NCBI GenBank assembly: GCA_963746175.1
Contig: CAVVAH010000001.1
Coordinates: forward strand, 744,001 to 808,000
Length of the DNA stretch: 64,000 bases
Origin: CAVVAH01 sp963746175
Lineage (GTDB): Bacteria; Actinomycetota; Actinomycetes; JACCUZ01
Reading direction: 5' to 3'
Shown: piece after piece, positions 39,692 to 48,952 of the stretch
Layout: every line of letters begins with the position of its first letter
Numbering within the stretch: the stretch's first letter is position 1
Program-made: the position numbers and the translations under genes
The notes under the pieces: generated by a model
Told to the model about the DNA's origin: nothing
What the model saw: only the letters and a program-made list of their open reading frames with translations
Database searches by the model: none

Positions 39692-41389
39692 ATGGGACAG
39701 ACCGACGCCTTCCGGGCCGCTCGTGACCTGCTGCAGCGGCACCGCACCGACTACGAGTCGGCGGTGGCGGAGTTCCGCTGGCCGGACGTGGAGCACTTCA
39801 ACTTCGGCCTCGACTGGTTCGACGTCCTCGCGGCCGAGCAGCCCGATGTGGCCGCCGTGCGGATCGTCGACGCGACCGGCGACGAGGAGCAGCTGACCTA
39901 CGCCGAGCTGTCCTCGCGGTCGTCCCAGCTGGCGTCCTGGCTGCAGCAGGAAGGTGTCGACCGCGGCGACCGGGTGCTGCTCGTGCTCGGCAACGTGATG
40001 CCGCTCTGGGAGGTGATGCTCGCCTGCATCAAGCTCGGTGCCGTCGTCATCCCGGCGACCACACTGCTCGGTCCGCGCGACCTCGCCGACCGCGTCGAGC
40101 GCGGCCAGGTCAAGCACGTGGTGACGGCATCCGCCGACACCGAGAAGTTCGCCGACGTCCCCGGCAGCTGGACCCGCATCGCCGTGGGGCCACCGGTCAC
40201 CGGCTGGCTGCGCTACGACGACTCGCGGGAGCACCTCGAGGCGTTCACCGCCGAGGTCGAGACCCGCGCCGACGAGACGCTGCTGCTCTACTTCACCAGC
40301 GGCACCACGGCGCGGCCCAAGCTCGTCGAGCACACGCACACGTCGTACCCGGTCGGGCACCTGTCGACGGCGTACTGGATCGGGCTGCAGCCCGGCGACG
40401 TGCACCTCAACGTCTCCTCCCCGGGCTGGGCGAAGCACGCGTGGAGCAACGTGTTCGCGCCCTGGATCGCCGGGGCGACCGCGCTGGTCGTCAACCAGCC
40501 GCGGTTCGACGCCGGCGGGCTGCTGGACACGATGGCCCGGTGCGGGGTCACGACGTTCTGCGCACCACCGACGGTCTGGCGGATGCTGGTGCAGGAGGAC
40601 CTCGCAGCCCACCCGGTGCCGTCGTTGCGTGAGGTGGTCGGCGCCGGTGAGCCGCTCAACCCGGAGGTCATCGAGCAGGTCGAGCGGGCCTGGGGCAGGA
40701 CCGTGCGCGACGGCTACGGCCAGACCGAGACCACCGCGCAGATCGGCAACCCGCCGGGTGCCCGGCTCAAGCCGGGGTCGATGGGCCGGCCGCTGCCGGG
40801 CTACACGGTCGCACTGCTCGACCCGCTCACCTCCGAGGTCGGCACCGAGGGCGAGATCTGCCTCGACCTCGGCGCCCGCCCGGTCGCGCTGATGGTCGGC
40901 TACCGCGACGACCAGACGCTGACCGACGAGGTGATGCGCGGCGGGTACTACCACACCGGCGACGTCGCGAGCCGCGACGAGGACGGCTACATCACCTACG
41001 TCGGGCGCAGCGACGACGTCTTCAAGGCGAGCGACTACCGCATCTCGCCGTTCGAGCTGGAGAGCGTCCTGATCGAGCACCCGGCGGTGGCCGAGGCGGC
41101 CGTCGTGCCGGCGCCCGACCCGGTGCGGCTCGCGGTGCCCAAGGCGTACGTCGTGCTGGCCGCCGGGCACCCGGCCGACGCCGACACGGCGCTGGCCATC
41201 CTGTCCTACGCGCGGGAGCACCTGGCGCCGTACAAGCGGGTGCGTCGCCTGGAGTTCGCCGAGCTGCCCAAGACGATCAGCGGCAAGATCCGCCGGGTCG
41301 AGCTGCGCAACGCCGAGACCGAACGCGGCCACGGGACACGTGCCGAGAGCGAGTTCCGCGAGGAGGACTTCCCCGACCTCAAGGGCTGA
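39692..41389 (+). CDS. acyl-CoA synthetase (AMP-forming)
   Basis: 565-aa ANL-family ligase activating a carboxylic acid to its CoA thioester. P-loop YFTSGTTARPKLVEHTH, substrate/AMP motif GYGQTETTAQIGNPPG, hinge region HTGDVASRDEDGYITYVGR and catalytic Lys in PKTISGKIRRVELR. Closest in style to medium-chain (ACSM-like) acyl-CoA synthetases. ATG 39692. Stands alone; no fatty-acid genes are adjacent. Confidence 0.88.
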   Translation: MGQTDAFRAARDLLQRHRTDYESAVAEFRWPDVEHFNFGLDWFDVLAAEQPDVAAVRIVDATGDEEQLTYAELSSRSSQLASWLQQEGVDRGDRVLLVLGNVMPLWEVMLACIKLGAVVIPATTLLGPRDLADRVERGQVKHVVTASADTEKFADVPGSWTRIAVGPPVTGWLRYDDSREHLEAFTAEVETRADETLLLYFTSGTTARPKLVEHTHTSYPVGHLSTAYWIGLQPGDVHLNVSSPGWAKHAWSNVFAPWIAGATALVVNQPRFDAGGLLDTMARCGVTTFCAPPTVWRMLVQEDLAAHPVPSLREVVGAGEPLNPEVIEQVERAWGRTVRDGYGQTETTAQIGNPPGARLKPGSMGRPLPGYTVALLDPLTSEVGTEGEICLDLGARPVALMVGYRDDQTLTDEVMRGGYYHTGDVASRDEDGYITYVGRSDDVFKASDYRISPFELESVLIEHPAVAEAAVVPAPDPVRLAVPKAYVVLAAGHPADADTALAILSYAREHLAPYKRVRRLEFAELPKTISGKIRRVELRNAETERGHGTRAESEFREEDFPDLKG

Positions 41390-41407
41390 GGTGGCAGGGT
41401 GGGCGGC

Positions 41408-41683
41408 ATGTACCTCGCGCTGCAGTACGACCTCGTCGACGACTACCTCGACCGCCGCCCGGAGTTCCGGGACGAGCACCTCGGGCTGGCCCGGGCCGCC
41501 CACGAGCGCGGCGACCTGGCGCTCGCCGGGGCGTACAACAACCCCCCGGACCGTGCCCTGCTGGTCTGGTCGACCGAGGACCGCTCGGTGGTCGAGGCGT
41601 TCGCCGAGGCGGACCCCTACGTCCGCAACGGCCTGGTCCGGTCCTGGACCGTCCGCGAGTGGAACGTCGTCATCGGCGGCTGA
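41408..41683 (+). CDS. YciI-like protein
   Basis: 91 aa with the YCII dimeric ferredoxin-like fold: YLALQYDLVDDYLDRRPEFR, EHLGLARAAHERGDLALAGAY with the conserved His, and FAEADPYVRNGLV. ATG 41408. Role unknown; sits 12 bp before a nested palindrome that separates it from parC. Confidence 0.8.
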   Translation: MYLALQYDLVDDYLDRRPEFRDEHLGLARAAHERGDLALAGAYNNPPDRALLVWSTEDRSVVEAFAEADPYVRNGLVRSWTVREWNVVIGG

Positions 41684-41695
41684 CGCCCCAAACAA

Positions 41696-41768
41696 GATCG
41701 TTTGCGACCTCTGTCCCCGACACGCCGGGTGACGCCCGGCGTGTCGGGGAGCCAGGTCGCAAACGATC
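41696..41768. repeat. nested palindromic element 3 (upstream of parC)
   Basis: Perfect 15-bp outer arms (41696-41710 and 41754-41768, core GTTTGCGACCT) enclose perfect 16-bp inner arms (41714-41729 and 41735-41750). Both are centred on 41732. The 73-bp element is a close copy of the one at 45582-45657. It lies between the YciI stop and the parC start, 100 bp before parC. Confidence 0.8.
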
Positions 41769-41868
41769 ATTCCCAGGGCGAGCGGCGGCGCGGGTCGCTG
41801 CCGGGTCTGGTCCGGGGGCCGGGGCAGGATGGGACGGACCCCTTCCCGACCCGCCAGGAGCTCCACCC

Positions 41869-44340
41869 GTGGCACGCAGGACCAAGACCCCTCCCCCGCC
41901 GGACGGTGACTTCACCGAGAACATCGTCGACATCGACGTCTCGGACGAGATGCAGGGCTCCTTCCTGGAGTACGCCTACTCGGTCATCTACTCCCGGGCC
42001 CTGCCCGACGCCCGCGACGGCCTGAAGCCGGTGCACCGGCGGATCCTGTTCCGGATGGCCGAGATGGGGCTGCGGCCGGACCGCGGCCACGTGAAGTGCG
42101 CCCGCGTCGTCGGCGACGTGATGGCGACGCTGCACCCCCACGGCGACACCGCCATCTACGACACGCTCGTCCGGATGGCGCAGCCGTGGTCGCTGCGGCT
42201 CCCGCTCGTCGACGGCCACGGCAACTTCGGCACGCTCGGCAACGACGACCCGCCGGCGGCCTACCGCTACACCGAGTGCCGCCTGACCCCCGCGGCGCTC
42301 GCCGTCACCGAGGGCATCGACGAGGGCGTCGTCGACCTCCGGCCCAACTACGACGACCGCGAGATGGAACCCGAGGTCCTGCCCTCGGCGTTCCCCAACC
42401 TGCTGGTCAACGGCGCCGCCGGCATCGCCGTCGGCATGGCGACCAACATGCCGCCGCACAACCTCGTCGAGGTCGTGTCCGCAGCCCGACACCTCATCAA
42501 GCACCCGGACGCCGGCCTCGACGACCTCATGCGCTTCGTGCCGGGCCCCGACCTGCCGACCGGCGGCAAGATCGTCGGGCTCGACGGCATCCGTGAGGCG
42601 TACGACACCGGCCGCGGCACGTTCCGGACCCGGGCCACCGCGCGGGTCGAGAACGTCACCCCCCGCCGCAAGGGCATCGTCGTCACCGAGCTGCCGTGGG
42701 GCGTCGGGCCGGAGCGGGTGAAGGAGAAGATCGCCGACCTGGTGCGCAGCAAGAAGCTGCAGGGCATCACAGCGGTCGACGACTACACCGACCGGCACAA
42801 GGGCCTGCGCCTGGTCATCGAGGTCAAGAACGGGTTCAACCCCGAGGCCCTGCTCGAGCAGCTCTACCGGCTCACCCCGCTCGAGGAGACGTTCGGGATC
42901 AACAACGTCGCGCTGGTCGAGGGGCAGCCGCGCACGCTCGGCCTCAAGGACCTGCTCGAGGTCTACGTGGCGCACCGGCTCGACGTCGTGCGCCGCCGCA
43001 GCCTGTTCCGCCGCACCAAGGCCCAGGACCGGCTGCACCTCGTCGACGGCCTGCTGGTCGCGATCCTCGACATCGACGAGGTCATCCAGGTCATCCGCAC
43101 GAGCGACGACGCCGCCGCCGCACGTGAACGGCTCATGTCGGTCTTCGAGCTGGACGAGGTCCAGGCCAACTACATCCTCGACATGCCGCTGCGCCGGCTG
43201 ACCAGGTACTCCCGGATCGAGCTGGAGGCCGAGCAGGAGAAGCTCCGGCTGCTCATCGCGGAGCTCACCGAGATCATCGAGTCGGAGCCGCTGCTCCGGA
43301 AGACGGTCAGCGACGAGCTGGCCGAGATCGCCAAGCAGTTCGGTACGCCGCGGCGCACCGTGCTGCTCGAGTCGGCGGGCGTGCCGACCACGACCGCGGT
43401 CCCGCTCGAGGTGAGCGACGACCCGTGCTGGGTGCTGCTCTCCTCGACCGGCCTGCTGGCCCGCACCCTCACTGACGACCCGTTGCCCACCGAGGGGTCG
43501 CGGGCCAAGCACGACGTCGTGACCTCGGCCGTGCGCACCACAGCGCGCGGCGAGGTCGGCGTGGTCACCACGGCCGGCCGCCTTGTGCGGCTGGGCGTCC
43601 TCGACATGCCCGCCCTGCCGGACACCGCGTCGGCACCGCACCTGTCAGGTGGCGCACCGGTCAGCGAGTTCCTCCCGCTGGACAAGGACGAGCAGGTGCT
43701 GGCCCTGTGCAGCCTCGACGCCGACGGGACGGAGGATCGCACGCTGGCACTCGGCACCGCGCAGGGCGTGGTGAAGCGTGTGGTCCCGGAGTTCCTGACC
43801 AACAAGGACTCGTGGGACGTCATCTCGCTCAAGCCCGGCGACCGGGTCGTCGGCGCCGTCGAGATCGCGTCCGACGAACGCGACCTCGTCTTCGTCACCT
43901 CCGACGCGCAGCTGCTGCACTTCGAGGCCGCCGCCGTCCGGCCGCAGGGCAGGTCGGCGGGCGGCATGGCCGGTGTCCGGCTCGCCGCCGGCGCGACCGT
44001 GGTGTGGTTCGGCGTGGTCGAGCCGGGCTCCGACGCGGCAGTCGTGACGGTGTCCGGCTCGTCGGCCGCCCTGCCGGGCACCGACGCCGGCTCGGTCAAG
44101 GTGACGCCGTACGCCGAGTACCCCGCGAAGGGCCGCGGCACCGGCGGCGTCCGGTGCCACCGGTTCCTGCGAGGCGAGGACGTCCTCACGCTCGCCTGGG
44201 CCGGCGCTTCGCCGCTGCGGGCGGCCGCCGCCACCGGGGTGGCGGTGGACCTGCCCGACGCCACCGGGAAGCGCGACGGATCAGGCACCGCCGCCGGCCA
44301 GCCGATCGCGGCGGTCGGCGGCCCGGTGCCGCCCGGCTGA
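41869..44340 (+). CDS. parC: DNA topoisomerase IV/gyrase subunit A-type protein
   Basis: 823-aa type IIA topoisomerase A subunit. The active-site Tyr lies in AAYRYTECRLT, the quinolone region reads HPHGDTAIYDTLVR with Thr at the usual Ser position, and QGITAVDDYTD and the GyrA-box-like C-terminal beta pinwheel (from about 490) follow. GTG start at 41869 with AGGAG 8 nt upstream. Its partner parE lies convergently at 45.7 kb; this second type-IIA pair is typical of Streptomyces-like actinobacteria with a separate gyrase. Confidence 0.92.
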   Translation: MARRTKTPPPPDGDFTENIVDIDVSDEMQGSFLEYAYSVIYSRALPDARDGLKPVHRRILFRMAEMGLRPDRGHVKCARVVGDVMATLHPHGDTAIYDTLVRMAQPWSLRLPLVDGHGNFGTLGNDDPPAAYRYTECRLTPAALAVTEGIDEGVVDLRPNYDDREMEPEVLPSAFPNLLVNGAAGIAVGMATNMPPHNLVEVVSAARHLIKHPDAGLDDLMRFVPGPDLPTGGKIVGLDGIREAYDTGRGTFRTRATARVENVTPRRKGIVVTELPWGVGPERVKEKIADLVRSKKLQGITAVDDYTDRHKGLRLVIEVKNGFNPEALLEQLYRLTPLEETFGINNVALVEGQPRTLGLKDLLEVYVAHRLDVVRRRSLFRRTKAQDRLHLVDGLLVAILDIDEVIQVIRTSDDAAAARERLMSVFELDEVQANYILDMPLRRLTRYSRIELEAEQEKLRLLIAELTEIIESEPLLRKTVSDELAEIAKQFGTPRRTVLLESAGVPTTTAVPLEVSDDPCWVLLSSTGLLARTLTDDPLPTEGSRAKHDVVTSAVRTTARGEVGVVTTAGRLVRLGVLDMPALPDTASAPHLSGGAPVSEFLPLDKDEQVLALCSLDADGTEDRTLALGTAQGVVKRVVPEFLTNKDSWDVISLKPGDRVVGAVEIASDERDLVFVTSDAQLLHFEAAAVRPQGRSAGGMAGVRLAAGATVVWFGVVEPGSDAAVVTVSGSSAALPGTDAGSVKVTPYAEYPAKGRGTGGVRCHRFLRGEDVLTLAWAGASPLRAAAATGVAVDLPDATGKRDGSGTAAGQPIAAVGGPVPPG

Positions 44341-44352
44341 GCCGGGGACGGC

Positions 44353-44604
44353 TCAGGCCGCGTAGCCCTCGGAGAGGTAGGCGTCCAGGGCCTGGAAGCC
44401 CTCGTCGACGTACGACGTGAACTGGCGCCCGCCAGGAGGCCAGCCGACTGCCGAGGCCGGGGGGCGGTCGTCGACCGGGAGGTCACCACCGGCGACCTGC
44501 CCGGCCGCCGCCAGGCCGTCGCGGCGGGCCTGGCGCTTGCCGCGCACGATCCAGACCACGGTGGCGAAGTACCCCGCGGTCAGGAGCGTCAGCAGGACGA
44601 GCAT
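44353..44604 (-). CDS. small single-pass membrane protein
   Basis: 83 aa: one N-terminal membrane helix (MLVLLTLLTAGYFATVVWIV) followed by RGKRQARRDG and a soluble tail ending YVDEGFQALDAYLSEGYAA. Stop lies 12 bp from the convergent parC stop. ATG 44604 is taken; in-frame GTGs at 44634 and 44640 follow GGAAAGGGG and may be the true start. Unknown function. Confidence 0.6.
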   Translation of the reverse strand: MLVLLTLLTAGYFATVVWIVRGKRQARRDGLAAAGQVAGGDLPVDDRPPASAVGWPPGGRQFTSYVDEGFQALDAYLSEGYAA

Positions 44605-44768
44605 GGAGTTCTCATCGACCGCTGCCGGCCCCACCTTCACCCCCTTTCCGCGATCCGGACGCCAGCGGTGCGCCACCCGGCTGCCCCACCGGCCACTGCA
44701 GTCGACGTCCCGCTCGCCGGGCTTGTCCCGTGAGCTCCCGTCTCCGGGACGAGGCTCGGCGTGGCGAC

Positions 44769-45440
44769 TCAGCTCTGCCCTGGCGCCGCCCAGGGCGCGG
44801 TCGGGAGCCCCTCGTCCAGCGAGCCGCCGGGCCCGCAGTCGTCGCTGCGGTACTCGTCCGGCATCCGCGGGAACACGGAGCCGTAGTACGCCTCGGCCAG
44901 CCGCCGCGCCTGCTCCGGCGTCGCACCGAGCAGCTCGGCGGTACGGGCGTCCCGCTGCACGGCCTGGCACTCGGCCAGCCCCTCGGCGGTCTGCCCCGCC
45001 ATGTGCATCGCCTCGTGCGTGAGGACGTGCACCGCGACCACCTCGGCCTCGCTGGGTGCGTCCTTGCCGGAACCGATGTACTCGGCGAGGTCGCCGCACT
45101 GCGCGTGCTTCACCAGCGTCCGGTGCTCGGGGATCCCGTCCCGGCCCCAGCGGACGTAGCCCAGCTCGGCGCCGGCGTCGACGAACTCCTGCCCGGCGCT
45201 CTGGCACTGCACGGTCGCGGGCGCCCCGACCAGCTCGGAGGCCACCGCGCTCAGCCGCTGCTCCAGCCGGTGGTGACGTACGACCGGCACCAGCAGGCCA
45301 CCGCCCACCAGCGCCAGGGCGACGACCGACACCACCGGGAACGGCTTGGGCCGGCCGAGCGCGTCGTGCCGGCCCAGCAGCCAGCGACCCGCAACGCCTC
45401 CGGCGGTTGCGAGCAGCGCCACGGATGCCCAGAGCAGCAT
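44769..45440 (-). CDS. membrane-anchored HExxH protein
   Basis: 223 aa. Two N-terminal membrane helices (about 1-20 and 35-55) precede an extracytoplasmic domain with Cys pairs (VQCQSAGQEF, HAQCGDLAEY, AECQAV, DDCGPG) and the zinc-protease motif HEAMH at about residue 142, with a downstream Glu in AEGLAECQ. This gives HExxH plus a possible third ligand. No named family is recognised. Located between the two topoisomerase genes. Confidence 0.72.
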   Translation of the reverse strand: MLLWASVALLATAGGVAGRWLLGRHDALGRPKPFPVVSVVALALVGGGLLVPVVRHHRLEQRLSAVASELVGAPATVQCQSAGQEFVDAGAELGYVRWGRDGIPEHRTLVKHAQCGDLAEYIGSGKDAPSEAEVVAVHVLTHEAMHMAGQTAEGLAECQAVQRDARTAELLGATPEQARRLAEAYYGSVFPRMPDEYRSDDCGPGGSLDEGLPTAPWAAPGQS

Positions 45441-45581
45441 GAGTTCGGTATCGGCAGGTCGCGGCGGTCTCTTGCGCGCGGCCCTGCCGCGAGGTCGGTG
45501 GCTCGCGTCAGATCAGCCAGGACGGGCGGAGGTCCTGCCGGGTCACCCGCCCTTCGCGCGTGACCCACCGTCGCCAGCCAG

Positions 45582-45657
45582 TGATCGTTTGCGACCTGAG
45601 TCCCCGACACGCCGTGGCGACCCTCGGCGTGTCGGTGACCTACGTCGCAAACGATCA
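45582..45657. repeat. nested palindromic element 4 (downstream of parE)
   Basis: 14-bp perfect outer arms (45582-45595 and 45644-45657) share the core GATCGTTTGCGAC with element 3. Inner arms around CCGACACGCCG and CGGCGTGTCGG are imperfect. Total 76 bp, centre 45619.5. It lies 43 bp beyond the parE stop. Confidence 0.78.
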
Positions 45658-45700
45658 TCAGGGCGGGCAGGTCACCTGGGGACGGCCGGCCGTGGGTCGG

Positions 45701-47797
45701 TCAGGCGTCGATGGCGTCGCGGTCGACGCGGGAGGCGCCGGCCACGATGAAGTCCCGCCGCGGGCTGACGTCGTTGCCCATGAGCAGCTCGAAGGACTGC
45801 TCGGCCCCCTCGACGTCGCCGAGGGTGACCCGGCGCAGCATCCGGTGGCGCGGGTCCATCGTCGTCTCCGCGAGCTGGTTGGCGTCCATCTCGCCGAGGC
45901 CCTTGTAGCGCTGGATCGGCTCCTTGTAGCGCCTGCCCTTGCGCTGGAGGTCCACGATCGCCTTGCGCATCTGGGCCTCGGTGTAGGTGTAGACGACGTC
46001 GTTCTTCTTGCCGCCGGCGTTGACCACCTCGATCCGGTGCAGCGGCGGGACCGCGGCGAACACCCGGCCGGCCTCGACGAGCGGGCGCATGTAGCGGAAG
46101 AACAGGGTGAGCAGCAGCGTGCGGATGTGGGCACCGTCGACGTCGGCGTCGGCCATCAGGATGACCCGGCCGTAGCGGGCGCTGGCGAGGTCGAAGGTGC
46201 GCCCGGAGCCGGCGCCGATCACCTGGATGATCGCCGCGCACTCGGCGTTCTTGAGCATGTCCGACGCGGAGGCCTTCTGGACGTTGAGGATCTTGCCGCG
46301 GATGGGCAGCAGCGCCTGGATCTCGGAGTCGCGGGCCAGCTTGGCGGTGCCCAGGGCGGAGTCACCCTCGACGATGAACAGCTCGCTGCGCTCGACGTCG
46401 TCGCTGCGGCAGTCGGCGAGCTTGGCCGGCAGCGAGGAGGTCTCCAGTGCGTTCTTGCGGCGCTGCAGCTCCTTGTGCTGCCGGGCTGCGATACGTGTGC
46501 GGGCCGCAGCGGCGACCTTGTCGAGGAGGGCCTTGGCCGCCTGCTTGCCGCCGCGCCGGGGATTGGTCAGCGCCGCCTTGAGCTCCTTGCCGACGACCGA
46601 CGCGACGATGCGCGACGCCGCCGAGGTGCCCAGGACCTCCTTGGTCTGGCCCTCGAACTGCGGCTCGGCCAGGCGGACGGTGATGATCGCGGTGAGGCCC
46701 TCGAGAGCGTCGTCCTTGACGATGTCGTCCTCGGCGGCCCGCAGCACGCGCTGGGCACGGAGCACCTCGTTGAGGGTCTTGGTCAGGGACCGCTCGAAGC
46801 CCTGGACGTGGGTGCCGCCCTTGGGCGTCGCGATGATGTTGACGTAGGAGCGGACGGTCGAGTCGTAGCCCGTGCCCCAGCGCAGCGCGACGTCGACCTC
46901 GAGGTCTCGCTGCACCTCGGTCGAGGTCATGTGGCCCTTGTCGTCGAGCACCGGGACCGTCTCGGTGAAGCCGCCGGACCCCTGCAGGCGCAGCGTGTCG
47001 CTCAAGGGCTGGTCCGGCGCGAGGAACTCGCAGAACTCGCTGATCCCGCCGTCGTAGCGGAACGTCTCGACGGCCGGCTCCGCACCTCGCGCATCGCGCA
47101 CCACCAGCGTGAGCCCGGGCACCAGGAACGCCGTCTGCCGGGCCCGGTTGTGCAGCTCGTCGATCGAGATCGACGCGTCCCTGAGGAAGATCTGGGTGTC
47201 GGGCCAGTAGCGGACCCGGGTGCCGGTGCGCTTCTTCGGCACCTTGCCGGTCACCCGCACGCCGGAGCCGTCGACGAACGGTGAGTCGGGCGTGCCGTTG
47301 CCGAACGTGCCCGGGGTGCCGCGACGAAAGCTCATCGAGTGGGTCTTGCCGTCGCGGTCGACGTGGACGTCGAGCCGCAGGGAGAGGGCGTTGACCACGG
47401 AGGCGCCGACGCCGTGGAGGCCGCCCGTGGCGGCGTAGGAGCCACCGCCGAACTTGCCCCCCGCGTGCAGCCGCGTCATGACGACCTCGACTCCGGACAG
47501 CCCGGTGCGAGGCTCGATGTCGACCGGGATCCCGCGCCCGTCGTCGCGGACCTCCACTGAGCCGTCCGGGTGAAGCTCGACGTCGATGTGCGTGCAGTGG
47601 CCGCCGAGGGCTTCGTCCACCGCGTTGTCGATGATCTCCCAGAGGCAGTGGATGAGGCCGCGCGAGTCGGTGGAGCCGATGTACATGCCCGGACGCTTGC
47701 GGACGGCCTCGAGACCTTCCAGGACGAGCAGGTTTCGGGCGTTGTAGGCGTCCGGCTCGAACTCACCGTCGCTGCGGGCGTGGAGCGTCTGGGTCAC
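45701..47797 (-). CDS. parE: DNA topoisomerase IV/gyrase subunit B-type protein
   Basis: 698-aa ATPase subunit of a type IIA topoisomerase. GHKL motifs EIIDNAVDEA, DDGRGIPVD and GLHGVGASVVNALS lie in the N-terminal domain. The TOPRIM motifs EGDSALGTAKLARD and DADVDGAHIRTLLL lie at about 470-580. Length and the PIRGKILNVQKA block fit ParE. Starts at GTG/ATG 47797, divergent from the DUF7455-type gene. Confidence 0.93.
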   Translation of the reverse strand: MTQTLHARSDGEFEPDAYNARNLLVLEGLEAVRKRPGMYIGSTDSRGLIHCLWEIIDNAVDEALGGHCTHIDVELHPDGSVEVRDDGRGIPVDIEPRTGLSGVEVVMTRLHAGGKFGGGSYAATGGLHGVGASVVNALSLRLDVHVDRDGKTHSMSFRRGTPGTFGNGTPDSPFVDGSGVRVTGKVPKKRTGTRVRYWPDTQIFLRDASISIDELHNRARQTAFLVPGLTLVVRDARGAEPAVETFRYDGGISEFCEFLAPDQPLSDTLRLQGSGGFTETVPVLDDKGHMTSTEVQRDLEVDVALRWGTGYDSTVRSYVNIIATPKGGTHVQGFERSLTKTLNEVLRAQRVLRAAEDDIVKDDALEGLTAIITVRLAEPQFEGQTKEVLGTSAASRIVASVVGKELKAALTNPRRGGKQAAKALLDKVAAAARTRIAARQHKELQRRKNALETSSLPAKLADCRSDDVERSELFIVEGDSALGTAKLARDSEIQALLPIRGKILNVQKASASDMLKNAECAAIIQVIGAGSGRTFDLASARYGRVILMADADVDGAHIRTLLLTLFFRYMRPLVEAGRVFAAVPPLHRIEVVNAGGKKNDVVYTYTEAQMRKAIVDLQRKGRRYKEPIQRYKGLGEMDANQLAETTMDPRHRMLRRVTLGDVEGAEQSFELLMGNDVSPRRDFIVAGASRVDRDAIDA

Positions 47798-48037
47798 CCA
47801 CCGAGGCTACCGGCGGCCCGGGACACGCCCGGGACGCCGCCTCGCGCGACACGCCGTGACCCAGCTGTGACGGACTTCGGGTTCGTCCGTGCTGTGAGAT
47901 GGGCAACAGCAGAGAACGCCGAAGTGCGACTACGCGTAGAGCGAACCCATACGCTGGGGGTACGGGAACGAACTGGTGTGGCCGACGTGTTGACTAGGAC
48001 ATCCGAGCACCACCGCACCACGAGAAGAGAGGGCGAC

Positions 48038-48268
48038 GTGACTTCTGCACTTGCCTCGCACCCTCCCCTGACCGCTGCTGACCGCTGTGACCGTTGCGGC
48101 GCCCAGGCCTACATCCGCGCGAACCTGCCCTCCGGCGGTGAGCTGCTGTTCTGCGCGCACCACGGTCACGCCCACGAGACCAAGCTCCGCGAGCTCGCCG
48201 CCGAGATCCACGACGACAGCTCGCAGCTCGTCGAGACGCCGGCCGTCGCTCCCGAGAGCGGCAGCTGA
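48038..48268 (+). CDS. DUF7455-type small zinc-binding protein
   Basis: 76 aa. Core CDRCGAQAYIRANLPSGGEL then CAHHGHAHE gives a CxxC...CxHH zinc site at residues 16-19 and 37-42. This small family is widespread in actinobacteria, commonly beside sigA and parE. GTG 48038 follows AGAGAGGG. Followed by a strong terminator. Function unknown. Confidence 0.85.
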   Translation: MTSALASHPPLTAADRCDRCGAQAYIRANLPSGGELLFCAHHGHAHETKLRELAAEIHDDSSQLVETPAVAPESGS

Positions 48269-48283
48269 CCGAACCCGGCACGA

Positions 48284-48324
48284 CAGCAGAGAGGCTCCGG
48301 ACACCGTCCGGGGCCTCTTTGCTG
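48284..48324 (+). terminator. strong stem-loop after the DUF7455-type gene
   Basis: A 19-bp stem (48284-48302 with 48306-48324) with a 3-nt loop and only two non-Watson-Crick positions, both able to form G-U pairs in RNA. It starts 16 bp after the stop codon. No long T-run follows, as is common in high-GC genomes. Confidence 0.75.
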
Positions 48325-48601
48325 CTGCCGGCCCCGTGGTGCGGATGCACCACCGACGTCCGCACGTCCGGGCGCCGGTGACGCGAGCCACGTCTGGCGG
48401 CGCCGCGCGGTCCCTGGCCCCCACGAGAGCGGAGCGCGGCGCCTGACCGGAGCCTCGTCGGTACCGGCCTGCGGCGCGTGGGCCGGTCGGGTGAGGCTGC
48501 CAGCCGTCGAGCGCCGCCGCGGTCACCGAGCGTCACTGCGCACTGACGAACGCGCTCTTGTCCGCGGCGACCGATCCTCGTACGTTCGGAACGAGATCAT
48601 C
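48325..48601. other. intergenic region
   Basis: About 280 bp after the terminator with no gene, clear promoter or repeat that I can support. Confidence 0.4.
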
Positions 48602-48904
48602 GTGGGGGAGGTCGGGTTGGCCGTGGGGGTGCACACGCGTCGTCAGCTCGACCTGCCGGTCGTGGTCCGCAACCACCACGCCGCTCCCCGGTTGGCCGAG
48701 GAGCAGGGCCGCGAGGCCCTCAGCCTCGGGCTGGAGCTCCAGGTGGCTGCCCAGGCGCTGGCTCCCGAGCAGGCCGAGGACCTGCGGCTCCTTCGACGAC
48801 GCCACATCGTGCGGCTCGCCGCGCTCGCCTACACGCTGGAGGCGGGCGCGGGACTGGCAACGGGCGGGGCGGTCCTCGGGTGGTGGCCCAACCCGCTCGT
48901 GTGA
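48602..48904 (+). CDS. hypothetical helical protein
   Basis: About 100 aa from a GTG at 48602; other in-frame starts at 48617 (TTG) and 48623 (GTG) follow GGGGGAGG and may be preferred. The sequence is mainly helical (LELQVAAQALAPEQAEDLRL) with a C-terminal small-residue hydrophobic segment (AGAGLATGGAVLGWW). Family not recognised. It lies 48 bp before the YihY gene. Confidence 0.5.
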   Translation: MGEVGLAVGVHTRRQLDLPVVVRNHHAAPRLAEEQGREALSLGLELQVAAQALAPEQAEDLRLLRRRHIVRLAALAYTLEAGAGLATGGAVLGWWPNPLV

Positions 48905-48952
48905 CGCCTCGGACCGCGTTTGGCGACGCTGCGACGGGCGAGGGCCCCCGGC

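Noticed and set aside
41767..43641. A 624-codon minus-strand frame opposite parC
   Set aside because: Shadow of parC with biased composition and no motif.
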